This document shows, piece after piece, positions 26,891-36,287 of a stretch of DNA of 64,000 nt (position 1 is its first letter; each line of letters begins with the position of its first letter). The notes under the pieces were generated by a model. It was not told where the DNA came from. It did not search any database and saw only the letters and a list, made by a program, of their open reading frames with translations. The translations under genes were made by a program, and so were the position numbers. The stretch lies in assembly GCA_023958095.1 (NCBI GenBank), contig JAMLGJ010000003.1, positions 1-64,000 of the forward strand, given 5' to 3'. This DNA is from Microthrixaceae bacterium. Its GTDB lineage: Bacteria > Actinomycetota > Acidimicrobiia > Acidimicrobiales > Microtrichaceae.

Positions 26891-29080
26891 ATGGACTCGA
26901 GTTCCACCGCAGCGGTTCTGTTCTGCGACGTGGTCGGTTCCACGGCGCGTGCCGCCCGCCTGGGTGACCGGGTGGCCGACGAGCAGCGTCGTGAGCTCTT
27001 CGAGCTGTTCGAGTGCTGTGTCGAAGCGGGCGGGGGTGAGACCGTCAAGACCCTCGGTGACGGTGTCATGGCGGTGTTCGCGAGCACCATCGGGGCTCTC
27101 GAGTGTGCCGTCAAGATGCACGCCGGTGCAGCGGACCTGGAGCCAGAGGACCCACTCCAGCTTCGCATCGGGGTCAGCATCGGCGAGGTGCTCGGGGAGC
27201 ACGGCGACTGGTTCGGCACCCCGGTGGTGGAGGCAGCGCGCCTGTGTGACGCGGCCGCCGACGGCAGCACCCTCGCCCATGCGATGGTTGCTTCGCTCGC
27301 AGGCTCGCGCGGAGAGGATTTCGACTTCGTCGCAGCGGGCCAGCGCCGACTCAAGGGGTTGCCCGAGCCGGTTCCGGTGGTCGAGGTGTCGGGCTGTGAA
27401 TCCGCGGGGGCAGAGCTCCTCGTCGTGCCCCGTCCGGGCGACGGGTCAGGGGCCCAGCACCAGCCCGGTGCGGCACCCCACCACGACCTGCATTCCGTGT
27501 CGGTGCCCCCGGAGAAGACCTCGCACCCGGGACGTGTCCGCTCGTTCCTGGTGTTGGGAGCTCTCGTGATGTTGGTGGCGGGTGCCGGAGCAGTGTGGGC
27601 CACCGGCGACGACCCCAACCCTCCGGGTGATGGCAACGAGGGTGACCTCGACGCAGCCCCGGCGGTAGGGGTGGAGGGGGATTCGGTGCCGGTCGGCTAC
27701 ACCCCGGTGGTTGACAGCTTCGAGTGCGGCGAGAACATCTCGCTCAACCTGCCGACCGCCAGATGCGGCATCCTCGAGGTACCGGAGAGTCGTGCCGAGG
27801 CCGAGTCCTCGACGATTTCGGTGTACTACGTGATGGTTCCTGCGCGCGGTGAACCCTCGGCCGACCCGGTGGTCCTGGTCGGGTTCAACGAGCACATCGA
27901 CCGCACCCCGTTGAGCGAGGTGGCCGACGTGTACGCGCTCAACGTAAGGGGCTTCGACGTGGAGCACCACGACGACTTCGACTGCCCGGCGCTGCGTTCC
28001 GCCTACGAGGTGCTCTTCGCCGAGGGGGCTTGGGACCCAGCCGGCCTCACGGGTGCCTCCGATGCCGCAGCCCAGTGCGCTGAGGCGGTCGCTGCTTCGG
28101 GAAGAAGCCTGAACGGCTACAACTGGACCGAGGTCGCCCTGGACATCCGGGACCTCGCCGTTGCAGAGTCGCTCGGGCGGATCAACGTGGTGACCGAGGG
28201 CTACATGACCCTCGCCGCGGTCGAGTTGGCGCGGTCCAACCCGGCACTGGTGAACACCCTCGTGTTGACGAATCCGGTGGCACCGGGCGTGTCGCCGCTG
28301 GCCGAGGCGCCGAGGAGCGCCGCACTCAAGCTCGACCACCTGGACGTGCTGTGCAGCGCCGATCCGCCCTGTGCCGGCTCCTTCGGCGACCTGCGCCGCC
28401 TGTTCGACACGAGCGTCGATCGCTTCCGGAGCGCACCGACGGTCGTGTCGACCCACTCCCTCGACGGAGAGGGTCCCTACGAGGTGCTGCTCGACGACAT
28501 CCGGATGGGGGCCGCACTCGCGACCAGCATGCGCGCCAGTGCCCAGATCGGACTCGTGCCGGCCTCCATCCGCGGTGCTTCACCCGATCTCCTGGCCGGG
28601 GTCGGCATCAACGACGAGATGAACGCCTACGTCTCGGAGTCGGCCAGCGCCGCGGCGCACCTGTCCTTCGTGTGCAGCTACGACGCGGGTCCGGTGCGGG
28701 TCGCGGAGACGATCTCGGCGAGCGGCTCCTACGTCATCGGTGCAGCCGGCTCGCCGATCCTCGGGTTGTGCGACAACTGGCCCGTGGAGTCGAGCTACGA
28801 GCCGCTGTCCCAGGACCTGCCGCCCGAGGTGCCGGTCCTCGTGGCCGAAGGCGGTTTCAGTGACGCTGCGGTGAACGACTGGGGGGAGCGGCTCACCGAA
28901 GCATCCGACTCGGCTGTGTTGTTGCGCTTCGACACCCTCAGCGACGACCTCAACCACGACCCACCGAAGTGCCTCGCGGACATGCGCAACGGCTTCATCG
29001 AGGACCCGTTGTCGGTGAGTGGCACCGCCGAGTGCGAGCGGGAATCACCCGAGATCGACTGGGTCACGATGCCCTCCTGA
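26891..29080 (+). CDS. Class III nucleotidyl cyclase fused to a degenerate TAP-like α/β-hydrolase
   Basis: 730 residues. Residues 1-165 form a class III cyclase: VLFCDVVGSTARAARLGD (first metal Asp), ETVKTLGDGVMAVF (substrate Lys and second metal Asp), and VVEAARLCDAA with the transition-state Arg. A disordered linker, one membrane segment (RSFLVLGALVMLVAGAGAVW, about 217-237) and an extracytoplasmic domain follow. That domain matches the TAP/proline iminopeptidase type: DIRDLAVAESLGRINVV and a C-terminal Cys region (LNHDPPKCLADMRNGF). Where the family has G-x-S-Y-G this protein reads VTEGYMT, so the nucleophile Ser is replaced by Gly. It is probably a receptor-like sensor rather than an enzyme (inference). 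Confidence 0.85.
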   Translation: MDSSSTAAVLFCDVVGSTARAARLGDRVADEQRRELFELFECCVEAGGGETVKTLGDGVMAVFASTIGALECAVKMHAGAADLEPEDPLQLRIGVSIGEVLGEHGDWFGTPVVEAARLCDAAADGSTLAHAMVASLAGSRGEDFDFVAAGQRRLKGLPEPVPVVEVSGCESAGAELLVVPRPGDGSGAQHQPGAAPHHDLHSVSVPPEKTSHPGRVRSFLVLGALVMLVAGAGAVWATGDDPNPPGDGNEGDLDAAPAVGVEGDSVPVGYTPVVDSFECGENISLNLPTARCGILEVPESRAEAESSTISVYYVMVPARGEPSADPVVLVGFNEHIDRTPLSEVADVYALNVRGFDVEHHDDFDCPALRSAYEVLFAEGAWDPAGLTGASDAAAQCAEAVAASGRSLNGYNWTEVALDIRDLAVAESLGRINVVTEGYMTLAAVELARSNPALVNTLVLTNPVAPGVSPLAEAPRSAALKLDHLDVLCSADPPCAGSFGDLRRLFDTSVDRFRSAPTVVSTHSLDGEGPYEVLLDDIRMGAALATSMRASAQIGLVPASIRGASPDLLAGVGINDEMNAYVSESASAAAHLSFVCSYDAGPVRVAETISASGSYVIGAAGSPILGLCDNWPVESSYEPLSQDLPPEVPVLVAEGGFSDAAVNDWGERLTEASDSAVLLRFDTLSDDLNHDPPKCLADMRNGFIEDPLSVSGTAECERESPEIDWVTMPS

Positions 29081-29130
29081 ACCCGCCGCTCTCGAATCCT
29101 GTTCGCGCTCTCGCCCCCGTTGGGCGACGC

Positions 29131-29658
29131 TCAACTGCCTCCCGAGGAGGAGTCGGGGCCGGTGCCGGGCATCCCGGGCTGCGCCGGCAGGTTCCCGAAG
29201 CCGTCCAGGCCGTCGGCGTCATCGGGGAGGGCGTCATCGGGCAGGGCGTCATCGGGGATCACCCCGTCCGGTGCGCTTCCCTCCGCGGAGCCGAGCCCAC
29301 CGCGTCTTCCCGGAGGGCCTGGGCGATCCGCGCCCGGGTCGAACGCGCCGCCACCCGGCTCGGACTGGCCCGGATCGGCGGGGTCCGTGGCGGATGCCGG
29401 CTCTGTGGCGGCGTCGTCGCCACGGTTGCCGAGCACCATCGCCGCTGCGAGAACCAACCCGGTGGCCGTCGCAGCCGTCGCAACGACCACCTTCGAACGG
29501 CGTGTGGACGCCTCGGTGTCGGGCTGTGCGTCGAACTGCCCTCGGTACGGGGGCGGTGTGGTGGGGTACCCGGGCAGGGGGGCTCCACCCGGAGGTGTCG
29601 GTGGCCCGTTGCCCGATGGTGCGGCTTCGTTGCCGTCGTTCAGGGTGTCTTCAGGCAT
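29131..29658 (-). CDS. Low-complexity single-pass membrane protein
   Basis: 175 residues: a Pro/Gly-rich cytoplasmic N-terminus (GGAPLPGYPTTPPPYRG), one membrane segment (KVVVATAATATGLVLAAAMV, about 56-75) and a disordered acidic outer tail with three PDDA(L/D) repeats encoded by a 15-bp DNA repeat. No family. Last gene of a four-gene overlapping operon with apbE; its start overlaps the ferric-reductase-like gene by 8 bp. Confidence 0.7.
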   Translation of the reverse strand: MPEDTLNDGNEAAPSGNGPPTPPGGAPLPGYPTTPPPYRGQFDAQPDTEASTRRSKVVVATAATATGLVLAAAMVLGNRGDDAATEPASATDPADPGQSEPGGGAFDPGADRPGPPGRRGGLGSAEGSAPDGVIPDDALPDDALPDDADGLDGFGNLPAQPGMPGTGPDSSSGGS

Positions 29659-30247
29659 TCGTCATCTTCCTTGGCTCGATGGGTGGTCGGGTTCGTCCAC
29701 GGGTCACCGGTGTCCTCGCCCGCTTGCTGCGGGCCTGTCCGATGCGCAGCACGGTCAGGCCGACCACCACCGCTGTGGTCGCGGTCATGATGACCACGAG
29801 GGGTCCATCCGCATCGGTTCCGGCGAGCACTCCGTGCAGGGTCGCCACTGCGAACAACGGGAAGCTCGCGAGGTGTGTTGCCTTCCAGGCCCGTCGCGAC
29901 AGGTGCTTGCGCAACAGCGAGGTGATCTCCACGGCTGCGAGCAGGTACAGCGCAACCACGCCCCAGGCGACGGCACCGGGGCGGTAGTCGCTGGTGAACG
30001 GAACGAGTATCTGGGTGATACCGATCTCCACCCACGAGTCGAACACGAGCGCGAGGACGTGGATCCCGGTGAACACCACTGCGAGACCCCCCAGGAAGCG
30101 GTGGAGGTCCAGCAGCCAGTTGGCCCGGGGGTGCCTGCCGAGCACCTTCGTGCTCAGCGCGAGGCCCCAGAGCACGCTCGCGGCCAGCAGAACCCAGGCG
30201 AGTATCCCACCCGACCTGGCGACTGCCCACCAGAACTGCTCACTCAT
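29651..30247 (-). CDS. Ferric reductase-like transmembrane heme protein
   Basis: 198 residues with about six membrane helices and paired His residues in helices: LLDLHRFLGGLAVVFTGIHVLAL, then WKATHLASFPLFAVATLHGVLAG, the spacing of the bis-heme b core shared by ferric reductases, MsrQ and NOX proteins. No FAD/NAD domain is attached. In an operon with apbE and two small anchored proteins, it likely passes electrons across the membrane (inference). Start overlaps the apbE stop by 4 nt. Confidence 0.85.
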   Translation of the reverse strand: MSEQFWWAVARSGGILAWVLLAASVLWGLALSTKVLGRHPRANWLLDLHRFLGGLAVVFTGIHVLALVFDSWVEIGITQILVPFTSDYRPGAVAWGVVALYLLAAVEITSLLRKHLSRRAWKATHLASFPLFAVATLHGVLAGTDADGPLVVIMTATTAVVVGLTVLRIGQARSKRARTPVTRGRTRPPIEPRKMTNA

Positions 30248-31188
30248 GACGCGACCTCCTCGAGGATCGAAACGGGTGGTTCGGCGTGGCCCGTGAAACG
30301 CTGCAGGCCCGGTGAGGCCGAGACCGTTCCGTCGTGTGTGACCACGATGGCCTCGGCGTCGCTTCCTCCCACGAGGTCGAAGGGGTGTTCGCCGCGCAGC
30401 AGCGTCGCCTTCGCCAGCGTCTCGGCCATCCAGCCGCTTGCTGCGACCGCGGTGGCGAGGACGGTGGGTGACTCCGAGGGGGCACCGGTTCGTGGGTCGA
30501 TCAGGTGATGAACCGAACGTCCACCGACACGCCAGGCCCGGCGCAGGGTCGTGGACGTCGCGACCGCACCTTCCCGCAGGCCGAGCAGCACGACCGGGCT
30601 GCTCCGCCGGGGATGTTCGACCCCGATGGTCCAGTCGCCTCCCGAGGGGGCGACTCCGCTGACCCGCAGATCACCACCGATGTTGATGCACACGCCTTCG
30701 GCCCCTCTGGCCATGGCCTCGGAGCTGACGATGTCCGCAGCGAGCCCCTTGCCGATCCCGCCGGGATCGAAACGCAGCCCCGGGGGCAGGCCGGCGGTCG
30801 CCCCGGCGACCTCGATGTCGGACGGACCCAGCAGGGATGCCGGCAGTGCAGAACCAGCGCGTGCGGGGCGATCCTCGGGGATCGCCTCGAAGCTCGCGTC
30901 GTAGCCGGCCGCCTCGAGGGCGTCGAGCATCGTGCAGTCCACGAGGCCGCCGCTCATGCGCCACGCCTCCACAGCAGTGCGCAGCAACGCCGAGGTGTCC
31001 GCAGACACCGCGACCAGTTCGCCCTGGGAGGCATTGAGACGGCTGACCTCGCTGTCGGGACGGAACCGTGACCAGCGCCCTTCGAGCTGCTCGACCCGAC
31101 GTCGTGCCTCATCGGCGATCTCTTCGGGTCCGACCACCACGAGGTGGACGTGGCTGCCCATCGCAGCGAAGTCGAGTTCAGCTGCCAT
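30244..31188 (-). CDS. apbE: FAD:protein FMN transferase
   Basis: About 314 residues. ApbE motifs: N-terminal AAMGSHVHLVVVG, GGLVDCTMLDALEAAGYD, the FAD/Mg motif LRFDPGGIGKGLAADIV, INIGGDLRVSG, and VHHLIDPRTGAPSESP. It covalently attaches FMN to a Thr/Ser of extracytoplasmic electron-transfer proteins. No signal peptide is obvious. ATG 31188 is chosen from the family N-terminus. The usual FMN-binding partner domain (RnfG/NqrC type) is not in this operon. Confidence 0.93.
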   Translation of the reverse strand: MAAELDFAAMGSHVHLVVVGPEEIADEARRRVEQLEGRWSRFRPDSEVSRLNASQGELVAVSADTSALLRTAVEAWRMSGGLVDCTMLDALEAAGYDASFEAIPEDRPARAGSALPASLLGPSDIEVAGATAGLPPGLRFDPGGIGKGLAADIVSSEAMARGAEGVCINIGGDLRVSGVAPSGGDWTIGVEHPRRSSPVVLLGLREGAVATSTTLRRAWRVGGRSVHHLIDPRTGAPSESPTVLATAVAASGWMAETLAKATLLRGEHPFDLVGGSDAEAIVVTHDGTVSASPGLQRFTGHAEPPVSILEEVAS

Positions 31189-31522
31189 GGCTGGAGCTGT
31201 CCGAGGTCGACCCGGGGGTGCCCGCCGAGAGCGTCGAGGTCGTCGTGGTGCTGGTCGTCGTCGTCGTCTGCTCCCCGTCAGTGACGGAGGTGTCGTTGCC
31301 GGCGCCGAGCACCTCGGAGGCTGCAGTCTCCGAACCGGTGGTGTCGGAGGCTTCACCGGAGTCGTTGTCGGCGTCGCCGATGAGCATCGAGGCGGTCAGC
31401 CCGGCCATGACGCACACGCCCGCGGCTGCGGCACCGGCGCGTGCACGTCGGGCCGGGTGCCGGCGCCGCCTGGTGTTCCGGTTGGGGGCCGGGTTCCGGG
31501 TAGTCGGGTCCTCGGGTGCCAT
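31178..31522 (-). CDS. Small anchored Ser/Thr-rich protein, first gene of apbE operon
   Basis: 114 residues: very basic N-terminus (NRNTRRRRHPARRARA), one membrane segment (GAAAAGVCVMAGLTASMLIG) and an acidic Ser/Thr-rich tail ending in poly-Thr. It contains DNDSGEAS, which only loosely resembles the ApbE target pattern Dxx(S/T)GA(S/T) because A is displaced by one residue. It overlaps the apbE start by 11 bp. It could be the flavin carrier but this is weak. Confidence 0.65.
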   Translation of the reverse strand: MAPEDPTTRNPAPNRNTRRRRHPARRARAGAAAAGVCVMAGLTASMLIGDADNDSGEASDTTGSETAASEVLGAGNDTSVTDGEQTTTTTSTTTTSTLSAGTPGSTSDSSSHGS

Positions 31523-31666
31523 GCCGGCTCCTCCCTTCGGTGGGTTTCCACCTCTGTGGTTCGCAACCCATGGTGGGAGGCGAATCTGGGAGGAAGCTGG
31601 GAGCCGGCCGTGGACCCGGTGTGTGCTGTGGGTGCTGTCAGGTGGGCGGCACCACTGCGCAGCTGC

Positions 31667-33268
31667 TCAGGTGCGTCCGTGCTTCACCGCAGCGCCGGGG
31701 TCGATCACCCCTGACCCGAAGCACCAGGACTTCGCCGTGCCGACCGGGCAGCCGTCGCTGTCGTCATTGGTGTCGCCGGTGCCGAACGCGGCGGCCGAGG
31801 AGGTAACCCGCTGGATGACCTGGGGTGCGGACTCCGAGGGGAAGGCTCCCCGCAGCACCGCCACGAGGCCAGCCACGTGCGGAGTCGCCATCGAGGTGCC
31901 CGACATCATCTCCCAGTCCGGCCCTTCCTCGTCGAAGGCGCTCGAGAGGATCTCGGAGCCGGGTCCGGAGATGTCGACGTAGCTCGCCTGGGTGGAGAAG
32001 GGGGACAGCTTCGAATCAGCGGTCATCGAACCAACGGTCAAGGACCACTCGACCGCACCCGGGACGTTCCAGATGTTGTGGATCGGATTCGGAACCTCGC
32101 CACCACCCTCTTCGGGGATCATGGCCTGTCCGTCGTTCCCCGCGGCCACGACCATGACCACGTCGTTGGCCTTGGCGTAGTCCCCGGCCACCTCCAGGGC
32201 GGCTGCTCCGTTGCCCGCGCAGAACTCGATGTTCGGATCCTCCGCGTGGTAGGTGCCATCGTTGGTCTGGTCACAGGGGAAGCCCACCGAGAGGTTGATC
32301 ACATCGGCACCCGCATCCACCGCGTGGACGATGGCCTTGGCGGTGAAGCCCTGGGTTCCCTTGCCCTCGGTGGTGAGGGCCTTCACGTCGAGCAGTTCGA
32401 CGCCCGGGGCGACCCCGGCGACCCCGATGGAGTTGTTGGGGATCGCCGCGATGGTGCCCGCCACGTGGGTGCCGTGGCGGCCGGGCTTGCCGCCGTTGCC
32501 CGCGCCCAGGAGGGGATCCAGGCTCATGTCGACCTGCGAGACGACCTTGCCCGCGAGGTCCGGGTGGTCGGCGTCCACGCCGGAGTCGACCACCGCCACC
32601 TTCACGCCGGCACCCGTGGAGGCACACCAGGTGTCCTCGAAGTCGAACATGTCGAAGGACCACTGCTCGTCGCGGTATGCGTCGTTGACCGGATGGGAAC
32701 CGGTGTCGGTGGCCATGTCGACGATCACGTCGCGCTGCACGCCGACGACCTCACCACCCGCCGCTGCGACCATCGATGCCGCCGCCATGACCTCATCCAC
32801 CGCCGCAGCGGGGTCGGCCTGAACAGCGGTGTGCAGCACCGGTCGTCCCTCGACCAGGGAGCTGAGGGCGATTGCGACGACGGTGCCGTCACCTCCCGGG
32901 AGCGTCTGGGGCTCCGACGCGATGTGTTCTGCGGTGCTGCGAACCTCCTGCATGCTCAGTGCCGGGGGCTTGTCCTGCTCGGGCAGCGGAACGGTTTGCT
33001 CACCCCCGGCATCACCCGGTTGTCCGAGCGATGCCGCTCCCCGCTGGAGCTCCGGAAGGCCCAGCGCGGCGCTCGAGGCGAGGGCATCCGCGGGGGCCTG
33101 GCCAGTCTCGCTGCACAGCTTCGGCACCACAGCCGGTGGAGCCGTCGTGGGGGGAGTCTTCGGCGTGGTCGTGGTCGGTGCCGACTTCGCAGGAGGAACG
33201 CAGGCGGTCAGTGCCAGGGCTGCGACTGCCCCTGCGCTCGCGATCAGTCCTCGTGTCCTGGTGTGCAC
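31667..33268 (-). CDS. Subtilisin-like serine protease lipoprotein (S8 family)
   Basis: 533 residues. Lipobox ALTAC after a short signal peptide, a Thr/Pro spacer, a prodomain with AAAVDEVMAAASMVAAAGGEV, then the S8 domain: Asp in VVDSGVDADHPDL, His in GRHGTHVAGTIAA, Ser in SGTSMATPHVAGL. Several Cys residues (GFPCDQTND, NIEFCAGNG, DGCPVGTAKSWCFG) could form disulfides. A separate, longer relative of the S8 lipoprotein at 12611-13900; both are single genes on the minus strand. Confidence 0.92.
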   Translation of the reverse strand: MHTRTRGLIASAGAVAALALTACVPPAKSAPTTTTPKTPPTTAPPAVVPKLCSETGQAPADALASSAALGLPELQRGAASLGQPGDAGGEQTVPLPEQDKPPALSMQEVRSTAEHIASEPQTLPGGDGTVVAIALSSLVEGRPVLHTAVQADPAAAVDEVMAAASMVAAAGGEVVGVQRDVIVDMATDTGSHPVNDAYRDEQWSFDMFDFEDTWCASTGAGVKVAVVDSGVDADHPDLAGKVVSQVDMSLDPLLGAGNGGKPGRHGTHVAGTIAAIPNNSIGVAGVAPGVELLDVKALTTEGKGTQGFTAKAIVHAVDAGADVINLSVGFPCDQTNDGTYHAEDPNIEFCAGNGAAALEVAGDYAKANDVVMVVAAGNDGQAMIPEEGGGEVPNPIHNIWNVPGAVEWSLTVGSMTADSKLSPFSTQASYVDISGPGSEILSSAFDEEGPDWEMMSGTSMATPHVAGLVAVLRGAFPSESAPQVIQRVTSSAAAFGTGDTNDDSDGCPVGTAKSWCFGSGVIDPGAAVKHGRT

Positions 33269-33503
33269 CGTGGGTCCTCCATCACTCGCTTGTTCACCCG
33301 GGCCCTGCCTGCACGGGTCGCGTGCGGCGCAGTCAGCGCTTGTCCGGGTTCAAGCCGTGGCTTCGACAGTTGCGGCGCGTGGGTTTAACCATTGCCCGGG
33401 AATCCCAACGGTTCCCCGAGTGGTCGCCGTTGGCCGCCGGGGTGCATAGTGGGGCCGTGGATCGTCGACCGGTGACCTCGGCAACCGACCAACCGGTGCT
33501 GCT

Positions 33504-34733
33504 GTGAGCACCGGCTTCTGGGTCCTGGGGGGCTACCAGAGCGACTTCGCCCGCAACCTCGCCAAGGAGGGACTCGGAGTCGACGCCCTCATGGAGGAGG
33601 TGCTGGAGGGGACGCTCGAGGAAGCCTCGATCCCGTCCGAGCACATCGACGTGCTGCACGTCGGCAACGCCTTCGGTGAGCTCTTCACCGGCCAGGCACA
33701 CCTCGGAGCAATGCCCGCCACGGTGCACGACGAGCTGTGGGGCGTCCCTGCGTCAAGACACGAAGCGGCGTGTGCCTCTGGCAGCATCGCGGTGCGTTCG
33801 GCCATGGCCGACCTGGCCGCCGGATTCGCGGATGCAGCGCTGGTGGTGGGTGTGGAGGTCGAACGCAACGTGCCGGGCCGGACCGCGGCGGACCACCTGG
33901 GGGCCGCGGCACTGGTCGGGCATGAGGGGGAGCCCGGCACCGTGTTGTGGGCCGACATGTTCGACCAGGTCGCCGAGGAGTACGACCTGCGTTACGGACT
34001 CGACGACATCCACCTGCGCGGTATCGGGGCGAACAACCTGGCCAACGCCCGCCGCAACCCGAACGCCCAGACCCGCGACTGGCACGTTCCGGACCTGGTT
34101 GGGCCTGCCGGGTCCGACGACTCGGTGAACCCGGTGGTCGACGGCCGTGTGCGCCGCTACGACTGTTCGCAGATCACCGACGGAGCGGCAGGGTTGGTGC
34201 TCGTCAACGACGACTACCTGGAGTCACACCCGACGGCCCGCCCCGTCGCCCGCATCACCGGGTGGGGTCACCGCACCACGGGTCTCGCCCTGCAGCCGAA
34301 GCTCGAACGCAGCCGAGGCGTCGACGTGGTCATGCCACATGTGCGCGATGCCTTCGCCGAGGCGTTGGAGCGTGCGGGGACCGACCTCGACGGGCTCGAC
34401 GGGTTGGAGACCCACGACTGCTTCACCCCGAGTGAGTACATGGCGATCGACCACATCGGCCTGACCGCCCCGGGAGAGTCCTGGAAGGCCATCGAGGACG
34501 GGGAGATCGAGGTTGGCGGCCGTCTCCCGGTCAACCCCAGCGGAGGTCTCATCGGTGGGGGGCACCCGGTGGGTGCCACCGGTGTGCGGATGCTGCTGGA
34601 CGCCGCGAAGCAGGTGAGTGGCTCTGCGGGCGACTACCAGGTCGAGCGGGCGAGCCGGTTCGCGACGCTCAACATCGGGGGCAGCACCGCCACGACCGTG
34701 TGCTTCGTGGTGGAGGGCCCACCGGCCCACTGA
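33504..34733 (+). CDS. Thiolase-family acetyl-CoA acetyltransferase (SCP-x type)
   Basis: 409 residues. Active-site Cys in HEAACASGSIAVRSA (about residue 90), His in LETHDCFTPSEYMA and GGGHPVGATGVRML near the C-terminus. The spacing and the THDCF motif fit the SCP-x/lipid-transfer thiolase subgroup rather than classic biosynthetic thiolases. Likely a β-oxidation or steroid side-chain step. GTG start; alone in its transcription unit, followed by a carotenoid oxygenase gene. Confidence 0.9.
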   Translation: MSTGFWVLGGYQSDFARNLAKEGLGVDALMEEVLEGTLEEASIPSEHIDVLHVGNAFGELFTGQAHLGAMPATVHDELWGVPASRHEAACASGSIAVRSAMADLAAGFADAALVVGVEVERNVPGRTAADHLGAAALVGHEGEPGTVLWADMFDQVAEEYDLRYGLDDIHLRGIGANNLANARRNPNAQTRDWHVPDLVGPAGSDDSVNPVVDGRVRRYDCSQITDGAAGLVLVNDDYLESHPTARPVARITGWGHRTTGLALQPKLERSRGVDVVMPHVRDAFAEALERAGTDLDGLDGLETHDCFTPSEYMAIDHIGLTAPGESWKAIEDGEIEVGGRLPVNPSGGLIGGGHPVGATGVRMLLDAAKQVSGSAGDYQVERASRFATLNIGGSTATTVCFVVEGPPAH

Positions 34734-34790
34734 GCGCTGAGCATAGACGTGTCGTCCGGGCCGCAACCCGGACCAACCCCCAGGAGCATG

Positions 34791-36275
34791 ATGCGAACCG
34801 AACTCGTGGACACCCTCGTGTCGACCCTTCCAGCCGACGACGACCACCCGTACCGCAGCGGACCCTGGCGCCCGATGGTCAACGAGTGGAACGCCGAACC
34901 CGAGGTGGTGCAGGGCGCGATCCCCGGGGACCTCGACGGGACGTACCTGCGCAACACCGAGAACCCGTTGCATCCCGCGCTCGCCAGCTACCACCCCTTC
35001 GACGGTGACGGAATGCTGCACATGGTCGAGTTCCGCGACGGACGTGCTGCGTACCGGAACCGTTTCGTGCGCACCGACGGCCTCGCGGCGGAGGCCGACT
35101 CCGACACGCAGCTGTGGGCCGGCTTCATCGAGATGCCCGACGTCGCGCTGCGCGAGGACGGATGGGGGATCAGGGGTCGGATGAAGGACGCCTCGAGCAC
35201 CGACGTGGTCGTCCACGGCGGTGAGGCGCTCACCAGCTTCTACTTCTGCGGCGACCTCTACCGCATCGACCTCTCCACCGGGGAAACCCTCGGCAAGCAG
35301 ACGTGGGACGGCAGGATCCCGTCGTGGGGAGTTTCCGCCCACACCAAGGTGGACCCCCGCACCGGCGAGCTGCTGTTCTTCAGCTACTCCAAGCAGGAGC
35401 CGTACCTGCGCTTCGGTGTGGTGAGCGCCGAAGGGGAGCTGTTGCGGATGCGCGACGTGCCCCTTCCGGGTCCGCGCATGCCCCACGACATGGCCTTCAC
35501 CGAGAACTACGCCATCCTCAACGACTTCCCGCTGTACTGGCGACCCGAGCACCTGGAGGCGGGCCTGCACCTGCCGCACTTCTACCGCGAGCAGCCGTCG
35601 CGGTTCGCGCTCGTGCGGCGCGACGGCACCGGCGACATCAGGTGGTTCGAGGCCGATCCGACCTACGTGTTGCACTTCGTGAACGCCTACGAGGACGGCG
35701 ACACCGTCGTTCTCGACGGCTTCTTCCAGGGTCAACCCCTACCACCCACCGACGGTGCGAGCAGTCTCGAGGAGATCGCGTTCCGGGGCCTGGCCCTGGA
35801 CGGCATGCAGACCCAGTTGCACCGGTGGCGCTTCGACCTGCGGACCGGTCGCACCACCGAGGAGCACCTGAGCGACCGCTACACCGAGTTCGGGATGATG
35901 AACGCGACGGCCCACACCGTGCCGCACCGCTTCGTCTACGCGGCGACCGGTGAACCGGGCCGGTTCCTGTTCAACGGCCTGGTGAAGCACGATGTGGTCA
36001 CTGGTGCAGAGACCGAGGTGGCGCTGGAGCCCGGGGTGTTCTGCAGCGAGACCGTGTTCGCCCCCAGGGTCGGTTCCGGGGCCGAGGACGACGGCTACCT
36101 GGTCACCTTCACCATCGACATGAACGCCGACGCCTCGTTCTGCGTGGTGCTCGACGCGGCCGACCCCTCGGGCGAACCGGTGTGCACGCTGCGGCTCCCC
36201 GAACGGATCAGCAGCGGCACCCATTCCACATGGGCCGGTCGATCCGAGCTGGCCGGCGCGTCGATGCTCGGCTGA
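34791..36275 (+). CDS. Carotenoid cleavage oxygenase family protein
   Basis: 494 residues, seven-bladed β-propeller non-heme iron oxygenase. Four iron-binding histidines can be placed: SAHTKVDPRTGELL, GPRMPHDMAFTENYAIL, PTYVLHFVNAYEDGD and SSGTHSTWAGR near the C-terminus. Members cleave carotenoids, stilbenes or lignin-derived phenylpropenes; substrate undetermined. Start at the second of two tandem ATGs, four bases after AGGAG. Confidence 0.92.
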   Translation: MRTELVDTLVSTLPADDDHPYRSGPWRPMVNEWNAEPEVVQGAIPGDLDGTYLRNTENPLHPALASYHPFDGDGMLHMVEFRDGRAAYRNRFVRTDGLAAEADSDTQLWAGFIEMPDVALREDGWGIRGRMKDASSTDVVVHGGEALTSFYFCGDLYRIDLSTGETLGKQTWDGRIPSWGVSAHTKVDPRTGELLFFSYSKQEPYLRFGVVSAEGELLRMRDVPLPGPRMPHDMAFTENYAILNDFPLYWRPEHLEAGLHLPHFYREQPSRFALVRRDGTGDIRWFEADPTYVLHFVNAYEDGDTVVLDGFFQGQPLPPTDGASSLEEIAFRGLALDGMQTQLHRWRFDLRTGRTTEEHLSDRYTEFGMMNATAHTVPHRFVYAATGEPGRFLFNGLVKHDVVTGAETEVALEPGVFCSETVFAPRVGSGAEDDGYLVTFTIDMNADASFCVVLDAADPSGEPVCTLRLPERISSGTHSTWAGRSELAGASMLG

Positions 36276-36287
36276 GCCGGTGGGGCA

